Shown here: one piece after another, positions 32,768 to 35,500 of the stretch
How the letters are laid out: the number at the start of each line of letters is the position of its first letter
Numbering within the stretch: position 1 is the stretch's first letter
Program-made: the position numbers and the translations under genes
Notes under the pieces: model-generated
What the model was told of the DNA's origin: nothing
Databases searched by the model: none
What the model saw: only the letters and a program-made list of their open reading frames with translations
NCBI GenBank assembly: GCA_022730375.1
Contig: DZDA01000011.1
Span: 1 to 35,500 of the forward strand
Length of the DNA: 35,500 bases
Direction: 5' to 3'
From: Thiomonas intermedia
GTDB taxonomy: Bacteria; Pseudomonadota; Gammaproteobacteria; Burkholderiales; Burkholderiaceae_C

Positions 32768-35500
32768 ATGGCCCCAATGGAGTTGTCGCAGTTTTCACGC
32801 TTTTATCGCCGCCATGTCGGCCGGTTCGACGAGGTGCTGGCTTGCTGGCCGCAGGGTATTCCCGCGCGGGACGAGATCGACGCCGCCATCGCCGCCTTGC
32901 ACCAAGTCGGCGCGCCGCTGCCCACGGTGCTGCGACGGGTGCGCAACGCGCTGATGCTGCGACTGATCGAATCCGATCTGGCGGGCGCGCCGCTGGAGGC
33001 CATCTGCATCGGCATCAGCGATCTGGCCGAAGGCGTGGTGGCCGCCGGGCTGCGCGCGGCGCATGCCGAGCTGCAGCCGCGTTTCGGCGTGCCGCGCACC
33101 GAGACGGGCGAGGCGGCGCAGTTTCTCGTGGTCGGCATGGGCAAGCTGGGCGGGCGCGAGCTCAATGTGTCGTCCGACATCGATCTGGTGTTCGTGTACG
33201 ACGAAGACGGCCAGACCGATGGCGCCGTGCCTTTGAGCAACCGCGAATACTTCGGCCGCGTGGTGCGCGCCTTCGTGCCCTTGTTGTCGGACGTGACGGG
33301 CGACGGCTTTGTGTTCCGGGTTGATACCCGCCTGCGCCCTAACGGCGACAGCGGCCCGCCGGTGGTCAGCCTGGCCATGCTCGAAGAATATTTCCTGGTG
33401 CAAGGGCGCGAGTGGGAGCGGTTTGCCTGGCTCAAGTCGCGCGTGGTCTCGCCGCTCGACACGCCGCAGGCACAGCGCGCCGCGCAGGGGTTGGCGGCCG
33501 TGGTCGAGCCCTTCGTCTGGCGGCGCTATCTCGACTTCGGCATGCTCGAAGCCCTGCGCGCGCTGCATCGGCAGATTCGCGCCGAAGCCACCAAACGCGC
33601 CGCCGCGCGGCCCGACAAGGCCAATGATGTCAAGCTGGGCCGCGGCGGCATCCGCGAAATCGAATTCACCGTGCAACTGCTGCAGGTGGTGCGCGGCGGG
33701 CGCATGCCGCAGATCCGCGAACGCGCCACCCTGCCCGCTTTGCAACTGCTGGTCGCCCACGGTCTGTTGCAGTTTGAGACGGCCGAGCGGCTGGCGTCGA
33801 GCTACCGCTTTCTGCGCCGCCTGGAACATCGCATTCAATACCTCGACGACGCGCAGACCCACAGCATGCCGTCTGAAGACGCCGACCTGCACGCCCTGGC
33901 TTGGGCGATGGGGTTCGTCGATGACGACGCGCAGCGCCGCGGCGCCTGCCCCAAGGGCTGCAAGCTGCTGCGCGAACTCGACAATGTGCGCGAATTCGTC
34001 GCCAGCGAGTTCGACGCCCTGCTGCACAACGGCCCGCAATGCACCGGCTGCAGCAAGCCGCCAGAGAGCATGGATGCGGTGCGGCACCGGCTGGCCAAGG
34101 CCGGCTTGGCGCACGACGCCATCGTCGCGCGCCTCAAGGCGCTCGAAACCTCGCCGCGCTTTGCTGCGCTGAGCGACACCGGGCGGCTGCGCCTGCTGCG
34201 CGTGCTCGACCGGGTGATTGGCATGGCCGCCGAGCGCGCCACGGCCGAGGTGTGCCTGACCCGCGTCATCGACCTGCTCGAAGCCATCGGGCGGCGCGAA
34301 ACCTATCTGGCGTTTTTCGCCGAGCAGCCCGCCGCATTGGCGCGGCTGTGCAATGTGCTCGAAACCTCGGCCTGGGCGGCCGACTACATCAAGCGCCACC
34401 CCGCCGTGGTGGACGAACTCATCACCCCGCCGAGCGAGCGCTTCAACGCCGCGGACTATCGGCTGGATCTGCTGCAACACCATGCACAACTGGCGGAACG
34501 CGGGCGCTGGGATGCCGGCGAGGGCATGGACTTGCTGCGGCAAGGCTTTCACGCCGAAATGTTCCGCACCCTGTCGCGCGATCTGGCCGGGCTCATCAAG
34601 GTCGAACAGGTCGCCGACGAACTCTCCGCCCTGGCCGATGCCACCGTGCAACTGGCGCTGGAATGGTGCTGGCGCGAGCCGCCGCAAAAACACCGCGATC
34701 ATCCGGCCTTCGCCGTGATCGCCTACGGCAAACTCGGCGGCAAGGAACTGGGCTATGGCAGCGATCTCGACATCGTCTTTCTCTACGACGACAGCGCGGA
34801 CGGAGCGCAAGACATCTACGCCGCCTTCGCCCGCAAGCTGGTGTGGTGGCTCACCGCGCACACCGCTGCGGGCCGTCTGTTCGAAATCGACACCCGGCTG
34901 CGCCCCAATGGCAACGCCGGGCTGCTGGTCACCAGCGTGGAAGCCTTCGACGGCTACCAGCGCGGCCGCGGCAGCAACACCGCCTGGACCTGGGAGCATC
35001 AGGCGCTCACCCGGGCACGCTGCTGTGCGGGCGACTTGGCCATCAGCGCGCGCTTCGAGGCCATCCGCGCCGCCGTACTCACCAACCGGCGCGATGCGGA
35101 CGCGTTGCGCACCGAAATCCTCGCCATGCGGCAGAAAGTGGCCGACGGCCACCCCAACCACAGCGGCCTGTTCGATGTAAAGCACGACGCAGGCGGCATG
35201 GTCGATGTCGAATTTGCCGTGCAGTATCTGGTGCTGGCACACGCCGCCGACTACCCACAGCTCACCGCCGATCTCGGCAATATCGCCCTGCTTGGCATGG
35301 CCGAGGCGTTGGGCCTGCTGCCCGCCGGAGTGGGAAGGCCCGCGGCCGACGCCTACCGCGAACTCCGCCGCATCCAGCACCGTGAGCGCCTGGCTGGCGC
35401 CGACGCCGCGCGCGTGGCCGCCGGCACGCTGCAAACCGAGCGCGCTGCGGTGCACGCGCTCACCCACTCGGTGTTCGGCGCGCAGCGGGTGGCGCAGGAG
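32768..35500 (+). CDS. glnE: bifunctional glutamine synthetase adenylyltransferase/deadenylase, partial
   Basis: GlnE attaches AMP to, and removes it from, glutamine synthetase in response to PII and glutamine, setting the rate of nitrogen assimilation. The reading frame stays open to the window edge, giving the first 911 residues; the true C-terminus lies outside. Two nucleotidyltransferase domains are seen. The N-terminal, adenylyl-removing domain has VGMGKLGGRELNVSSDIDLVFVY, and the C-terminal, adenylylating domain has IAYGKLGGKELGYGSDLDIVFLY. Each carries the G-S-D-x-D metal site (SSDID in the first) and is followed by DTRLRPNG. Between them C394-x3-C398 and C425-x2-C428 form an unusual cysteine cluster. 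Start options are ATG 32768 (used), 32777 and 32741. It diverges from yhdP across a 199-nt gap with no clear promoter. Confidence 0.95.
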   Translation, partial: MAPMELSQFSRFYRRHVGRFDEVLACWPQGIPARDEIDAAIAALHQVGAPLPTVLRRVRNALMLRLIESDLAGAPLEAICIGISDLAEGVVAAGLRAAHAELQPRFGVPRTETGEAAQFLVVGMGKLGGRELNVSSDIDLVFVYDEDGQTDGAVPLSNREYFGRVVRAFVPLLSDVTGDGFVFRVDTRLRPNGDSGPPVVSLAMLEEYFLVQGREWERFAWLKSRVVSPLDTPQAQRAAQGLAAVVEPFVWRRYLDFGMLEALRALHRQIRAEATKRAAARPDKANDVKLGRGGIREIEFTVQLLQVVRGGRMPQIRERATLPALQLLVAHGLLQFETAERLASSYRFLRRLEHRIQYLDDAQTHSMPSEDADLHALAWAMGFVDDDAQRRGACPKGCKLLRELDNVREFVASEFDALLHNGPQCTGCSKPPESMDAVRHRLAKAGLAHDAIVARLKALETSPRFAALSDTGRLRLLRVLDRVIGMAAERATAEVCLTRVIDLLEAIGRRETYLAFFAEQPAALARLCNVLETSAWAADYIKRHPAVVDELITPPSERFNAADYRLDLLQHHAQLAERGRWDAGEGMDLLRQGFHAEMFRTLSRDLAGLIKVEQVADELSALADATVQLALEWCWREPPQKHRDHPAFAVIAYGKLGGKELGYGSDLDIVFLYDDSADGAQDIYAAFARKLVWWLTAHTAAGRLFEIDTRLRPNGNAGLLVTSVEAFDGYQRGRGSNTAWTWEHQALTRARCCAGDLAISARFEAIRAAVLTNRRDADALRTEILAMRQKVADGHPNHSGLFDVKHDAGGMVDVEFAVQYLVLAHAADYPQLTADLGNIALLGMAEALGLLPAGVGRPAADAYRELRRIQHRERLAGADAARVAAGTLQTERAAVHALTHSVFGAQRVAQE

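Noticed and set aside
34039-35385. 448-codon + strand frame near the right edge
   Set aside because: It is in another frame of glnE. The true glnE frame has no stop before the window edge and carries the conserved GSDLD motif.
32795-35467. 890-codon open frame on the minus strand
   Set aside because: It lies antisense to glnE, whose motifs are unmistakable. The frame has the H-, R-, A-, G-rich composition of a GC-driven shadow and no recognisable motif.

Overview
The window is about 35.5 kb of GC-rich chromosomal DNA. It carries a core housekeeping set typical of Betaproteobacteria, order Burkholderiales. The evidence is the gene content and order: yajC-secD-secF, LysM-dprA-smg divergent from def-fmt, thiL-pgpA-pncC, lptD-surA-ksgA divergent from amgK-murU, and yhdP-nitrilase divergent from glnE. 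A Thiomonas-like organism would fit, but that is an impression from recalled families and gene order. I see no rRNA, tRNA, CRISPR array, phage or complete insertion sequence.

Layout, left to right. (1) 113-3539 (+): the Sec accessory complex yajC, secD, secF, closed by a strong bidirectional terminator. (2) 3609-7410 (-): a LysM protein, dprA (DNA uptake and recombination), smg and a lineage-specific lipoprotein. (3) 7705-10168 (+): def and fmt (N-terminal formyl-methionine handling), then htpX (membrane quality control) with a possible heat-shock promoter. (4) 10237-12020 (-): purB and a small four-helix membrane protein; a GST-like gene (+) diverges from purB. (5) 12900-14909 (-): thiL, pgpA and pncC, tightly packed; maeB (+) diverges from thiL. 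(6) 17572-18427 (+): a secreted barnase-type RNase overlapped by its barstar inhibitor. (7) 18699-23241 (-): lptD, surA and ksgA. (8) 23546-26726 (+): amgK, murU (peptidoglycan sugar recycling) and pepP, then a two-gene unit of unknown function (26790-27319). (9) 27379-32568 (-): the AsmA-like giant yhdP and a nitrilase-family amidase; glnE (+) diverges from yhdP and runs off the right edge.

Several units concern the envelope: SecDF/YajC drive export, SurA folds LptD and other outer-membrane proteins, LptD inserts LPS, YhdP-type proteins are linked to phospholipid transport, HtpX removes damaged membrane proteins, and AmgK/MurU recycle MurNAc.

The least ordinary content is repetitive DNA. 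One family with 21-bp terminal inverted repeats occurs twice in opposite orientation (12735-12902 and 18622-18727). The copies differ by a clean 62-nt internal block, and they supply the stop codon of pncC and the last residues plus stop of KsgA. A second GC-rich palindromic family occurs between lptD and amgK and also, in frame, inside yhdP, adding about 50 residues to the protein. I did not find a convincing wholly new system; the RNase/barstar pair and the two-gene unit at 26790-27319 are the best candidates for functional follow-up.
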